Program-made: the position numbers and the translations under genes
Assembly (NCBI GenBank): GCA_017621875.1
Contig: JAGASE010000001.1
Coordinates: forward strand, 62,001-126,000
Length of the DNA: 64,000 bases
From: Clostridia bacterium
GTDB lineage: Bacteria > Bacillota > Clostridia > UBA1381
Reading direction: 5' to 3'
The notes under the pieces: generated by a model
Seen by the model: the letters and a program-made list of their open reading frames with translations, nothing else
Told to the model about the DNA's origin: nothing
Databases searched by the model: none
Shown here: positions 8,788 to 17,380 of the stretch, piece after piece
Numbering within the stretch: the stretch's first letter is position 1
How the letters are laid out: each line of letters opens with the position of its first letter

Positions 8788-8824
8788 AAATCCCACAAGG
8801 AGCACTTAGATCCTTGTGGGATTT
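8788..8824. terminator. Bidirectional terminator between convergent genes
   Basis: A perfect 14-bp stem AAATCCCACAAGGA / TCCTTGTGGGATTT with a 9-nt loop, A-rich before and T-rich after, so it can stop transcription from both sides. It separates the rightward sugar cluster from the leftward ATPase gene whose stop is at 8833. Confidence 0.88.
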
Positions 8825-8832
8825 TTATGCAA

Positions 8833-10194
8833 TTAAATTTCCATATTTCCGTATGCGAGGTCTTTTGCAACAAACGGGAAGAAGTAAAACGGTACGGTCA
8901 AAAGTTTTTGTTCTCTGCTATAACCATAGTTATTTTTTGATACTTTTATTGCATACTCAAATTTATTATGGTTTGAAAACTTATCAAGAGAATTAAGTGT
9001 GCCTCTGCCTTTTTTTACGTCTATTGGGTACAACTTATTATCCGATTCTACAATAAATTCAAGCTCTGCCGAGGATTTCCCTTTCCAGTAAAATAGCTTA
9101 TGGTCTTTTGCAACAAGCTCGTTTGCTACGAAATTTTCAAAAAAGATTCCTGATAGGGTAGTATCTCTTTCGTTGGATACAAAAGACGCTGCATTGATTC
9201 CACTTTGGTAAGAGAACATACCTATATCACCTAAAAATAAGCGGAAATTACTTTCATTATCTGTCATAAGCGGGGTTGTAATATGCTCTTTTAATTGAAA
9301 TGATTGGTTGATAATATGTGCCATAGTCAACCACTGAATTGATGTAGCAAAGTCTCTTGTTTTGCTCTTTTCCTCAATAAGCCCCGGAGAAAAGTTTTTA
9401 GATTCCTTATTAAGCTCTTTATAAATATTTGAGAACAATGTACGGGAACGAAGGACTGCCTCGCGACTTGCCTGATACAAGTCCATATCCGAAAGATAAT
9501 TATCATAAAGAACCTTCAATATTTCTCTTGATTCAAAAAGATTATCATCATCAATATACGTTTCCACGGCTTCCGGCATACCGCCTACAAGTAGATATTT
9601 ATATACCTGCTCCATTGCAAGCTCGTGAATTTTGGAATCAAGGGGGTTTTTGTTCTCATATGCAGACTTTACAGTATCATATAACATCTTATTACTGTTC
9701 ATCAGGAACTCATCAAATGTCATTGGATAAACAGTGATTTGATTTATTTTGCCTACCGGGAAAAGGAATTTTCCATTATCACCGGAGCCTCTTTTATGAG
9801 TTTCTCTTTGAATTTTGATGCGAACCATAGAGCCGGATGCAATAACAGGAATCTCTTTGAAGTCCTGACAAAAATATTTAAGAGAGGATATAATGTTAGG
9901 ACATTCCTGTACTTCATCAAATATCAGCAATGTCTCTTTGGTAATTTTCTTGCCTTTAAGCAAGGATATATACTCTATAATTTTTTCTGCATTGGCAGTA
10001 TCGTTACAAAACTCACGAATTTCGTCTTCAATTTTGCAATCAATGTAAATATAGTTATTTTTGTAATAGGTTTCAGCGAATATATCTCTGATAAGATATG
10101 TTTTGCCGACCTGCCTTGCACCCCACACAATCAAAGGCTTTCTGCGATTGTTGTTATTCCAATCAATCAGTTTTTGTGTTGCATTTCGTTCCAT
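8833..10194 (-). CDS. Orphan AAA ATPase with DUF4143 domain
   Basis: A 453-residue protein with an N-terminal AAA_14-type ATPase: Walker A GARQVGKT at 25-32 and Walker B LLIFDEVQ with D93-E94, then a SGS block near 120. The C-terminal DUF4143 half ends in a nuclease-like pattern: FFENFVANEL near 343, ELEFIVE near 374 and IDVKKGRG near 387. Such proteins are common as single genes in Clostridia and Bacteroides; their function is not established. GGAGGG lies just upstream of the ATG. No partner gene is adjacent. Its promoter carries an unusual phased repeat array (10238-10310), which suggests specific, perhaps autogenous, control. Confidence 0.85.
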   Translation of the reverse strand: MERNATQKLIDWNNNNRRKPLIVWGARQVGKTYLIRDIFAETYYKNNYIYIDCKIEDEIREFCNDTANAEKIIEYISLLKGKKITKETLLIFDEVQECPNIISSLKYFCQDFKEIPVIASGSMVRIKIQRETHKRGSGDNGKFLFPVGKINQITVYPMTFDEFLMNSNKMLYDTVKSAYENKNPLDSKIHELAMEQVYKYLLVGGMPEAVETYIDDDNLFESREILKVLYDNYLSDMDLYQASREAVLRSRTLFSNIYKELNKESKNFSPGLIEEKSKTRDFATSIQWLTMAHIINQSFQLKEHITTPLMTDNESNFRLFLGDIGMFSYQSGINAASFVSNERDTTLSGIFFENFVANELVAKDHKLFYWKGKSSAELEFIVESDNKLYPIDVKKGRGTLNSLDKFSNHNKFEYAIKVSKNNYGYSREQKLLTVPFYFFPFVAKDLAYGNMEI

Positions 10195-10224
10195 GATATA
10201 CCCTCCTCAATTTAATTTATGATT

Positions 10225-10253
10225 ATTATAACATAACTTGCACCAAAATACAA
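10225..10253 (-). promoter_or_regulatory. Promoter of the AAA/DUF4143 gene with overlapping palindrome
   Basis: Read on the minus strand: TTGTAT (10253-10248), a 17-bp spacer and TATAAT (10230-10225). The -35 element is covered by the perfect inverted repeat CAAAATAC-AA-GTATTTTG (10244-10261), a plausible operator. Confidence 0.65.
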
Positions 10254-10310
10254 GTATTTTGAATAGTTATTTGCACCATTTGAGATATTTATTTTCAATT
10301 TATTTGCACC
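10238..10310. repeat. Three TTGCACC boxes spaced exactly 33 bp
   Basis: TTGCACC occurs at 10238-10244, 10271-10277 and 10304-10310, each start 33 bp from the last. The two outer copies share the longer form TTATTTGCACC or close to it. Between the boxes the sequence is AT-rich and not conserved. Thirty-three base pairs is close to three helical turns, so a protein could bind all three on one face of the DNA. The first box lies inside the ATPase promoter spacer. Confidence 0.75.
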
Positions 10311-10471
10311 TTTTATATTTTTACATCATCTTTGCAAAGTAGTACCGAATTTTAGAAAAAATTCTGCTGATATATAGAAGGATACCCCAGAACTGCCGCC
10401 AAAATAGCAGCAGTGCAAAATATAAATTATTAACTAATTTTTTCTTTATCATTATTTGTTTTATATAGATT

Positions 10472-10794
10472 TCATTTGTCTTTCACATGGATATCGACAT
10501 CCGGCGTTCCGATATACATATCATCGTTACCGTCCAGGGTATGATATTTAACGATTGTGTAATCGGGGTACTTAAACACTACGCTGCCGCCGTCCTTATA
10601 ACGCAAATCTTGTATAACGCCATCTGAGACATCCTGATTAGCTTTTGCAAGAATTGCGGACATTGTAATCTGTCTTATTATCGTTATCAACAGCTACAAC
10701 GATAGCATCAAACTTTTTTTCAACACCTCTTTCTTTTAGTGTTTTTCTTAGTAATAATTGCCTTAAAAGGTCAATTATTCTCGGTATTTTTCAT
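10472..10794 (-). pseudogene. Frameshifted remnant of an unidentified gene
   Basis: Three consecutive minus-strand segments read as one protein if two frameshifts are allowed. The ATG at 10794 is followed by AAAAA; removing one A gives MKIPRIIDLLRQLLL, continuing to KKFDAIVVAVDNDNK. A second shift near 10665-10690 moves into the frame MSAILAKANQDVSDG, ending with PDYTIVKYHTLDG and MYIGTPDVDIHVKDK at the stop (10472). The reconstructed product is about 107 residues. No recognisable family. There is no clear ribosome binding site, so the start may also have been lost. Confidence 0.6.
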
Positions 10795-11183
10795 ATCCAA
10801 TGTCGATATTAATCAATAATACGGAAATAAGGTCTTGAAAGTGAAAGCTTGTGAGGTGTTTTCCTTATGAAAATAAGCGGAGCACGGAGAATTTTGATTA
10901 TATACAAGCTTTCGTAGGTACAAATGTGCGATTTCATGCGGTTTCGATGAAATCAGCAGGTAAAATTGATAAATTGTTAAGTATATGCTTGATTTGTAAT
11001 TTTTTAACAAATTGAAAAAATATCTTATTGAAAACTAAATGCCTTGATGTTATAATTATACTGAAATTCCGTATTAGCAGAGAATATGTTCTTGGAAGAT
11101 GAAAGAAAAAATGAATTGGTGGAAGTGTATAGAGAATTTTTAGATAAAGAAATTGTTGGGATTTAAGGTAAATTTTTAACCGA
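10795..11183 (+). other. Intergenic region with a promoter-like site and a 26-codon frame
   Basis: TTGAAA (11028-11033), 17 bp, TATAAT (11051-11056) is a good sigma-A promoter match. The only thing directly downstream is a 26-codon frame at 11086-11166 (MFLEDERKNELVEVYREFL and a short tail). It has no ribosome binding site and may be a decayed gene fragment. Nothing else is seen in the stretch. Confidence 0.4.
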
Positions 11184-11213
11184 TTGACTTGCATATCGGT
11201 AAAATGATATAAT
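11184..11213 (+). promoter_or_regulatory. Promoter of the AraC-type regulator gene
   Basis: TTGACT (11184-11189), 18-bp spacer, TATAAT (11208-11213). It gives a leader of about 140 nt before the regulator gene at 11359. Confidence 0.75.
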
Positions 11214-11246
11214 TAAAACAGGGAATTTGCAGGAGAAAGTCTGAAC

Positions 11247-11328
11247 AAATTTCCGCATCTTACCGCTTTTACAGCTTGTAGTACAATAGTACGCCATCGC
11301 TGCTCGAAGCTGCAACTTGCGAAAATTT
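11247..11328 (+). promoter_or_regulatory. Nested stem-loop leader of the regulator mRNA
   Basis: Three nested pairings lie in the 5' leader: AAATTTCCGCA (11247-11257) with TGCGAAAATTT (11318-11328, one mismatch), CAGCTT (11272-11277) with AAGCTG (11307-11312), and GTAC with GTAC around AATA (11281-11292). No poly-T follows. The nesting of independent stems suggests a folded 5' UTR rather than chance. Confidence 0.45.
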
Positions 11329-11358
11329 CTTTCAGCCTTGGTTTTGTGAAAGGAGTTA

Positions 11359-13662
11359 ATGGCTATTAATATGAAGGGTTTGGGAGCTATGAAAAGAAAG
11401 AATACGCGGGAGAGCTTGTTTTCTGCCCTGAGTATTTCTTACATAGCGATATTTGTTCTTTCGTTTGTTGTGGGTATCATCATAATAGCGTTATCGCAAA
11501 AGCAGACAAGAGACGGTATCTATGATTATAATATGGTGCTTGTAAATAAAATACAGGAGTCGATTGACCCGATACACGATAATGTGTGCGAATATGCAAG
11601 AAGCTTTCAACGGAATGATAGTATGATGAGTCTGATAGGCAGAAACGATTTATCAGCAAGTAACTATAGGGATTTAATGCATGTGATAAGCACTCTTGAC
11701 GATTACCGTAGCCGAAATGTGCATATCTATGATATATTTGTGCATTGTACGGCATCGGATATAATTGTCGGAAATTCGATACAAGCTCCGGAAGAATTTT
11801 TTAATACAACCTCGGCGTATGATGGATTTACATATGAAGAATGGCGTAAGACCTTTCTTGACAAAAACCAGTATAACCGTTTTTATCCTGTAGAAAAAAT
11901 CAAGAAAACCACAAATGATGTGCGGATAGTCACCTTTGCGAATACGCTGTACGTTGATAGACAGCGGGTGGGTACGCTTATTATTCAAATTGACGCCGAT
12001 ATGCTTGTTAACAACGTATTTTTGGAGGATATCGAGAGGGGATCGAGTATTTATATACTGGATAAAGTAAAGCAGCCGATTCTTTCATACGGATATACCG
12101 AGGGAGATATTGAGGCTATTCCGTTTGTGGATACCAAAAACAAGGGCTGTGTTAACAACGGCGATAGAATAGTGATTTTTGATATATCCTCGCACAACAG
12201 GTGGATATATGCCACTGCAATTTCCGAGGACAATATGTTTAAGTCGCTTTTCCCGATGAAGATGTATTTCTTTCTGATTATGCTTATTTATGCAATATCA
12301 GGAGCTGTGATTTTTGTTGTTGCCGTAAGGAGCAACAACAAGAGGCTTCAGACTTTGCTGAAAAAGCTGGGCATGAAGGAATCCCGCGAGGGCGGTCAGG
12401 TGGGTGTTACCGATATTATATCGGGAATTGAAGATCTTATTGCCAATAATGCGGCGTTAACCGAGCGTGTGTATAGCAAAGAGGAATATATCAGAAGAAG
12501 TGTTCTTATTGACGTTCTTGCAGGCAAGGCAGGAGAGGACAGCGTGCAAAAGCTTAATGAGGCAGGACTTGTTTTTGAGGGCGGGCTGTTTGGTGTTGCT
12601 GTGATTTCCGTAGAGGACGAGGGACTTTTGGGAAGCAATGATTTTGATGGTGCCAATCTTTCAAAAATATGTATTGTGAATATATTTTCGGAGATGATGG
12701 ATAAGCTTTGCGGATATGTCATTGCCGAGCCGGACGAGAGGCATATTGCCGTTGTACTTAATCCTGACGACAATAGCGGATTTGATGAAAAGCTTACCGA
12801 GTTGTGTACACAGTTTAAAACAATTTTAAGTGCGGAATTTGAGATGACGGTTGAAATCGGAATCAGTACAGTCTGTGATGAGCAGAAAATGCTGAACAAG
12901 CTGTATAACGAGGCCTTGATTGCTCTTGATTACAAGGCGGCCCCCGGTAGGAGTGCCGTGTTCTATAAGGATATAACCGACGAAAAGGAACGTATTGCGG
13001 TTTATTACTATCCGTCTGAGATTGAGGAGAAAATTATAAACTGCGTATGTGCAGGTGATGAAACTAATCTTATTGAAATACTCGGAGAGCTTATCGAGAA
13101 GAATATTAAGGATTCGTTTATTATGCGTCAGTCCAAGAATTGTTTCTATTATGACCTGCTCGGAACGTATATCAAGGCGGCGGAAATTGTGGGTTACAAC
13201 TCTGAGAAGACGTATAAGCTGGTATCGAAGGTTGATGATAATTACATATCAATTAAGAACAGAGTGTCTATGCTGTGTGATGAATTGGTTGACCTGTGCA
13301 GATTTTCACAGAAGCTGCAGGAGGCAGGCGTAGACAAAACAGCGGAAAAAATCAAAAAATACGTTGAGGATAATTATTCGGACATAAATTTATGCGTGCT
13401 TTCGGTAGCAGATAAGTTCGAGCTTAGCAGGCAGACTGTAAGTAAAAAGTTCAGCCAGGCGTTTGATGTTAAGCTGAACGACTATATAACCGAGGTGAGA
13501 ATGGCAAAAGCAAAGGAGCTTTTGGGAACAACAAACCTAAGCGGACATCAGATTGCCGAAATGGTGGGATATGTTGACAGCAGTACATTTATAAGAGTAT
13601 TTAAAAAGCAGTACGGAATTACGCCGGGACAGTACAAAAAGAATATAATGATGCACAGATAG
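11359..13662 (+). CDS. Membrane-bound AraC-family sensor-regulator (YesS-like)
   Basis: A 767-residue one-component regulator. The N-terminal transmembrane helix is at about residues 25-47; an extracellular sensor of Cache-like pattern spans about 48-298; the second helix is at about 302-323. A cytoplasmic linker with a degenerate GGDEF-like fold pattern (about 400-520) leads to two AraC helix-turn-helix motifs at about 665-767, ending DSSTFIRVFKKQYGITPGQY. Size and layout resemble Bacillus subtilis YesS, which controls rhamnogalacturonan genes. It faces the ABC transporter operon directly downstream and is the only regulator of this kind here, so it probably activates that operon on sensing extracellular oligosaccharide. 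The start at 11359 has AGGAG only 3 nt away; ATGs at 11371 and 11389 are alternatives. Confidence 0.9.
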   Translation: MAINMKGLGAMKRKNTRESLFSALSISYIAIFVLSFVVGIIIIALSQKQTRDGIYDYNMVLVNKIQESIDPIHDNVCEYARSFQRNDSMMSLIGRNDLSASNYRDLMHVISTLDDYRSRNVHIYDIFVHCTASDIIVGNSIQAPEEFFNTTSAYDGFTYEEWRKTFLDKNQYNRFYPVEKIKKTTNDVRIVTFANTLYVDRQRVGTLIIQIDADMLVNNVFLEDIERGSSIYILDKVKQPILSYGYTEGDIEAIPFVDTKNKGCVNNGDRIVIFDISSHNRWIYATAISEDNMFKSLFPMKMYFFLIMLIYAISGAVIFVVAVRSNNKRLQTLLKKLGMKESREGGQVGVTDIISGIEDLIANNAALTERVYSKEEYIRRSVLIDVLAGKAGEDSVQKLNEAGLVFEGGLFGVAVISVEDEGLLGSNDFDGANLSKICIVNIFSEMMDKLCGYVIAEPDERHIAVVLNPDDNSGFDEKLTELCTQFKTILSAEFEMTVEIGISTVCDEQKMLNKLYNEALIALDYKAAPGRSAVFYKDITDEKERIAVYYYPSEIEEKIINCVCAGDETNLIEILGELIEKNIKDSFIMRQSKNCFYYDLLGTYIKAAEIVGYNSEKTYKLVSKVDDNYISIKNRVSMLCDELVDLCRFSQKLQEAGVDKTAEKIKKYVEDNYSDINLCVLSVADKFELSRQTVSKKFSQAFDVKLNDYITEVRMAKAKELLGTTNLSGHQIAEMVGYVDSSTFIRVFKKQYGITPGQYKKNIMMHR

Positions 13663-13680
13663 AAAATCTGTCGGTGCAAT

Positions 13681-13730
13681 ATGCCACGCATGGGAGCGGT
13701 AGTATCCTATGCGTGGCATTCGTGTTTTTT
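13681..13730 (+). terminator. Terminator of the regulator gene
   Basis: ATGCCACGCAT (13681-13691) pairs perfectly with ATGCGTGGCAT (13709-13719), followed by TCGTGTTTTTT. The transporter operon downstream must therefore have its own promoter. Confidence 0.85.
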
Positions 13731-13920
13731 GCGAAAAAATTAGGTAATATAAGGAAAATTATTCGTCCGTCAAAGATGTAGGCAATACGCTGTAAAGGTG
13801 AGAATAAGGCGGTTTTGGGACGGTTTACAAAATGCATATGTGATTAACAAATCATCAATCCAAAATGCCGACGCAAGTGCCATATTGCCGATATACACAG
13901 CGAATAAAATGTAGTAAAAT

Positions 13921-13949
13921 TATAATGTAAACAAAAGCCGAATGGCTTT
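13921..13949 (+). promoter_or_regulatory. Likely activator-dependent promoter of the transporter operon
   Basis: TATAAT at 13921-13926 has no recognisable -35 hexamer 16-18 bp upstream, as expected for a promoter that needs an activator. Just downstream AAAGCC (13934-13939) and GGCTTT (13944-13949) form a small inverted repeat. That the upstream AraC-type protein acts here is inference. Confidence 0.4.
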
Positions 13950-13979
13950 AAAAATACCGTAGAAAGGTGGAATTTATTT

Positions 13980-15359
13980 ATGAAAAAGAAATTGTTTGCA
14001 GTAATGTGTATGGCATTGTCGCTATCAATGCTCACAGGCTGCGGAGGCGGAACAAATCAGGAAATGGGTGATGAAAAGATTGAAATTTCTGTAGGATACT
14101 GGCCGAATCCCGAAACTGATGCAGAAAGATATGCTATCTACGAGGGATATATCGAGACATTTAAGCAGAAAAGACCGGACGTTACAGTTATTCCTGATGA
14201 GATGAATCACAGCAACGATACGTTTATGGCTTTGGCAGCAGCAGGTCAGCTCCCGAATATTTACCGCGTACCATTCACAGAGCCTAAGAATATCATTAAT
14301 GCAGGCTACGCAAGAGATATTACCGACATTATGAAGAAACGCGGCTATGACAAAAAGCTTAACAGTGACCTTTTGGATATTGTAACGGTAGACGGAAGGT
14401 ATTACGGCATTCCATATAACGGCTATATGATGGGTATGTGGTATAACGTAAACCTATTTGAGCAGGCAGGACTTGTTAATGAGGACGGCTCCTTAAAGTA
14501 TCCTAAAACATGGGAAGAGGTTGCCGAGACCGCAAAGATTATTACCGAAAAAACAGGTCAGCCGGGCTTTGGCTTCCAGTGTAAGGATGCAGAGGCAGGC
14601 TGGAACTTTATGAATATTGCATGGAGCTACGGCGTTAAGTTTATGGAAATGGGCGAGGACGGAAAATATACAGCTACCTTTGCCACGAAAGAAATGGCTG
14701 ACGCCCTGCAGTTTATTTCTGACCTTAAGTGGAAATATAACGTAATTCCCGCAAACGTGCTTCTGAGTCGAGGTGATTTGGTTAAGCTGTTTGCAACAGA
14801 CCAGGTGGGAATGTCAATCTGTGCGGAGGACTGGCTTGATTCTCCTGTAAAGAACTATAACATGCCTAAGGAAAAAATCGGAACATCACCGATGCCTTCA
14901 GGTCCTGCAGGTACATATGCCGAAACAGGCGGAGATGCATGGCTTATCTCGGCAGAAACAACGGACGAGCAGCTTGAAGCTTTGTTTGATTGGCTTGATG
15001 TTGTAGGAAATGGTCCTGAGCTTTCAGATTTGGCAAAGACAAATATCGAAAATAACGTTAAGGCAAGAGCAAGCGACGGCAAGGTTATCACTGTTCCGGC
15101 ATTCAGCGTATGGCAGGACGAGGAAAGAAACAAGCAGATTGAAGAAATCTATACACCGTATGTGAATACCGATCCGAAGGTGCAGGTAAGCATGATGAAC
15201 GACAAGGTTATGCTTCATGCAGAGGAGCCGATGGCAACACAGGAGCTTTACAGAGTGGTGTCTTCGCTTATGCAAGAGGTTCTGACGAATGAAAATGTTG
15301 ATATTATGCCTTTGCTTGAAGAAAAGCAGGCAAATTTCCAAAGAGATTTTCTTGATTGA
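13980..15359 (+). CDS. ABC transporter sugar-binding lipoprotein
   Basis: A 459-residue family-1 extracellular solute-binding protein. The lipobox LTGC places the lipidated Cys at 21, so the mature protein is anchored outside the membrane. Typical blocks include the N-terminal lobe YWPNPETDAERYAIY, a TWEEVAETAKII helix near 175 and SAETTDEQLEALFDWL near 320. It would deliver an oligosaccharide to the two permeases encoded next. AAAGGTGG lies upstream of the ATG. A stable stem-loop follows the gene (15407-15437). The ligand is unknown; context suggests products of the secreted hydrolases. Confidence 0.92.
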   Translation: MKKKLFAVMCMALSLSMLTGCGGGTNQEMGDEKIEISVGYWPNPETDAERYAIYEGYIETFKQKRPDVTVIPDEMNHSNDTFMALAAAGQLPNIYRVPFTEPKNIINAGYARDITDIMKKRGYDKKLNSDLLDIVTVDGRYYGIPYNGYMMGMWYNVNLFEQAGLVNEDGSLKYPKTWEEVAETAKIITEKTGQPGFGFQCKDAEAGWNFMNIAWSYGVKFMEMGEDGKYTATFATKEMADALQFISDLKWKYNVIPANVLLSRGDLVKLFATDQVGMSICAEDWLDSPVKNYNMPKEKIGTSPMPSGPAGTYAETGGDAWLISAETTDEQLEALFDWLDVVGNGPELSDLAKTNIENNVKARASDGKVITVPAFSVWQDEERNKQIEEIYTPYVNTDPKVQVSMMNDKVMLHAEEPMATQELYRVVSSLMQEVLTNENVDIMPLLEEKQANFQRDFLD

Positions 15360-15406
15360 TAATTAAGTGTTAAGGTGATACCGTAAGACCGAATAATTAT
15401 GATGAG

Positions 15407-15437
15407 CAGTGTGAGAGTACAGAAATGTACTCTCCTG
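15407..15437 (+). other. Intercistronic stem-loop with GAAA tetraloop
   Basis: GAGAGTACA (15413-15421) and TGTACTCTC (15426-15434) form a perfect 9-bp stem capped by GAAA, extended by CAG/CTG across a bulge. No T-run follows, so transcripts should continue. A 3' hairpin after a binding-protein gene usually stabilises its mRNA and raises its level over the permeases. Confidence 0.7.
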
Positions 15438-15505
15438 CTTTCCTAAAAATGATAAGGTGCAGGTAATTATTAAGGGCAGCGGACCCTTAGGAGGGTGCAG
15501 AAAAA

Positions 15506-16420
15506 ATGAGAGCAGAAAATAAAAGAAAAAGAACTATAGGTCAGGCGGTGATGTATTGGCTTCGCAGAGATGCGATAGGCTGGGTGCTCCTGCTTCCGTC
15601 CTTATTCTGTTTTACAATATTTATGTGGCAGCCGCTCATAAGCGGTATAGGTATGTCATTTTTCGATACAAAGGGCTTTGAAACAACCGAGTTTATAGGA
15701 CTTGAAAACTATGTGAAAATAATATCGGATTCGGGCTTTGTAAACGCCGTGCAGAACACGGTAGAATACGCACTTTGGTCGATTGTCATTGGCTTGTTTG
15801 TGCCGGTGATTGTAGCAATAATGCTGAATGAAATGATTCACGCGAAGGGATTTTTCAGATTTGCAGTATATTTTCCATGTATGGTTCCTTCGATAGTCAC
15901 ATCAGTTATGTGGCTGATAATTTTTGACCCGAGTGCAGGAGGACTTTTAAATCACATTTTGTCCCTGATCGGGCTTGAGCCGTCGCAATGGCTCCAAAAT
16001 TCGAGTATAACTATTCCGCTTATCGTATTAACAATGACCTGGGGCGGCTTCGGTTCAACAACTATTTTGTATCTTGCTGACCTGCAGGGGGTTAATACCG
16101 AGCTGTATGAGGCGATAGAAATAGACGGAGGCGGAATATTCAAAAAGCTTAAATACATAACTTTGCCGTATATGTCGGGAATGATTAAGATGATGTTTAT
16201 AATGCAGATTATAGGCGTGTTCCAGGTGTTCCAACAGCCGCTTGCCATGACGGGCGGCGGACCGAACAATGCGTCAATCTCGCTTGCACTTGTTGCATAT
16301 AACTATGCCTTCAGTTCAATGGAGGTGGGAAAATCTGTGGCAACAAGCGTTGTGACGGGACTTATGATATTTGCGTTTACGATAGTATATATGAGACTGA
16401 AAAAGAGTAATGAGGATTAA
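15506..16420 (+). CDS. ABC sugar permease, MalF/LplB type
   Basis: A 304-residue inner-membrane permease of the carbohydrate uptake-1 class with six predicted helices, starting at about residue 26. The cytoplasmic EAA loop reads YEAIEIDGGG near 208, where the transporter ATPase docks. MTGGGP near 248 is characteristic of MalF-like subunits. AGGAGGG precedes the ATG. It follows the binding protein after 146 nt containing a stem-loop and is followed by its partner permease. No ATPase gene is present in the locus, so a shared MsmX-type ATPase encoded elsewhere is implied. Confidence 0.93.
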   Translation: MRAENKRKRTIGQAVMYWLRRDAIGWVLLLPSLFCFTIFMWQPLISGIGMSFFDTKGFETTEFIGLENYVKIISDSGFVNAVQNTVEYALWSIVIGLFVPVIVAIMLNEMIHAKGFFRFAVYFPCMVPSIVTSVMWLIIFDPSAGGLLNHILSLIGLEPSQWLQNSSITIPLIVLTMTWGGFGSTTILYLADLQGVNTELYEAIEIDGGGIFKKLKYITLPYMSGMIKMMFIMQIIGVFQVFQQPLAMTGGGPNNASISLALVAYNYAFSSMEVGKSVATSVVTGLMIFAFTIVYMRLKKSNED

Positions 16421-16436
16421 AGGAGAGTGCTTTGAT

Positions 16437-17342
16437 ATGAGTTTAAAAATGAACAAAAAAAAGGGTGCTGTCCGCAGAGAGGGCGTTATCAGCGACCTTG
16501 ATTATAAATATCCAAAAACAAAAATACTTTACTGGGCAATATTTGCGGCAATGTGTGTGGCTGCGGCTATTTGTCTTGCACCGCCTTTGTGGGTAATACT
16601 TTCATCGGTAAAGGACACAAAGGAATTTTATCAAATTCCGCCTACACTGGTACCGCACAGCTATGACTTTTCAAAAATAGGAAAGATTTGGTCGCAATTT
16701 GCTTTCGGGAAATATTACATGAATACAATTTTTCTTACGGTGTATTCGATTGCGTGGTCGATTTTCAGTAACGGTCTTGCAGGTTACGTGCTTTCCAAGA
16801 TAAAGCCCAGGGGCTCAAGTGTGGTTTTTGCACTTATTCTTGCGTCAATGATGATACCAACCTCAGTAAGTATGGTGCCGGTTTATAAAAACATAATCAA
16901 TTTCCCGATAGGCGGCTTTAATCTCATAAATACCTTTCTCCCGATGATACTTATGACGGGTTGCAATGCGTTTATGACGATTGTTTACAAGAGCTTTTTT
17001 GACGGAATACCGACGGCACTTTTAGAGGCGGCAAAAATTGATGGCTGCGGAGAAATACGAAGCTTTGCACATATTGTTCTGCCGCTTTCAAAGCCGATTA
17101 TATTTACGGCGATTATCCTTGCATTTAACCATGCATGGGCGGACTTTTTCTGGCCGAATCTTGTGCTTAAGGACCGTTCAACCTATACGGTAATAGTTGA
17201 GGTGTTCCACATCAAGACGTCAATTCCGCAGGACCAGGCACTTATGATACTGTCCTTTGCGATAATTCCGCCGGCAATCATGTTCCTGATTTTCCAGAAG
17301 AATATCATGCAGGGACTTACAATGAGCGGAATAAAGGGATAA
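16437..17342 (+). CDS. ABC sugar permease, MalG type
   Basis: The second membrane subunit, 301 residues, with six predicted helices and the EAA loop LLEAAKIDGCGE near 205. The C-terminal MQGLTMSGIKG is the usual ending of MalG-like permeases in binding-protein systems. An in-frame ATG at 16410 overlaps the previous gene, but AAAGGAGAG lies downstream of it and fits the ATG at 16437. The sequence starts with a Lys-rich cytoplasmic tail before helix 1 at about residue 32. It pairs with the upstream permease to form the channel. Confidence 0.93.
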   Translation: MSLKMNKKKGAVRREGVISDLDYKYPKTKILYWAIFAAMCVAAAICLAPPLWVILSSVKDTKEFYQIPPTLVPHSYDFSKIGKIWSQFAFGKYYMNTIFLTVYSIAWSIFSNGLAGYVLSKIKPRGSSVVFALILASMMIPTSVSMVPVYKNIINFPIGGFNLINTFLPMILMTGCNAFMTIVYKSFFDGIPTALLEAAKIDGCGEIRSFAHIVLPLSKPIIFTAIILAFNHAWADFFWPNLVLKDRSTYTVIVEVFHIKTSIPQDQALMILSFAIIPPAIMFLIFQKNIMQGLTMSGIKG

Positions 17343-17380
17343 TTTAAAGCTGCTTGCTTTGATATGAAAGGGGCATTCAA

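Noticed and set aside
10238-10310. Short CRISPR-like array
   Set aside because: Only 7-11 bases are conserved per unit, the region between is not spacer-like, there are three copies only, and no cas genes are present.
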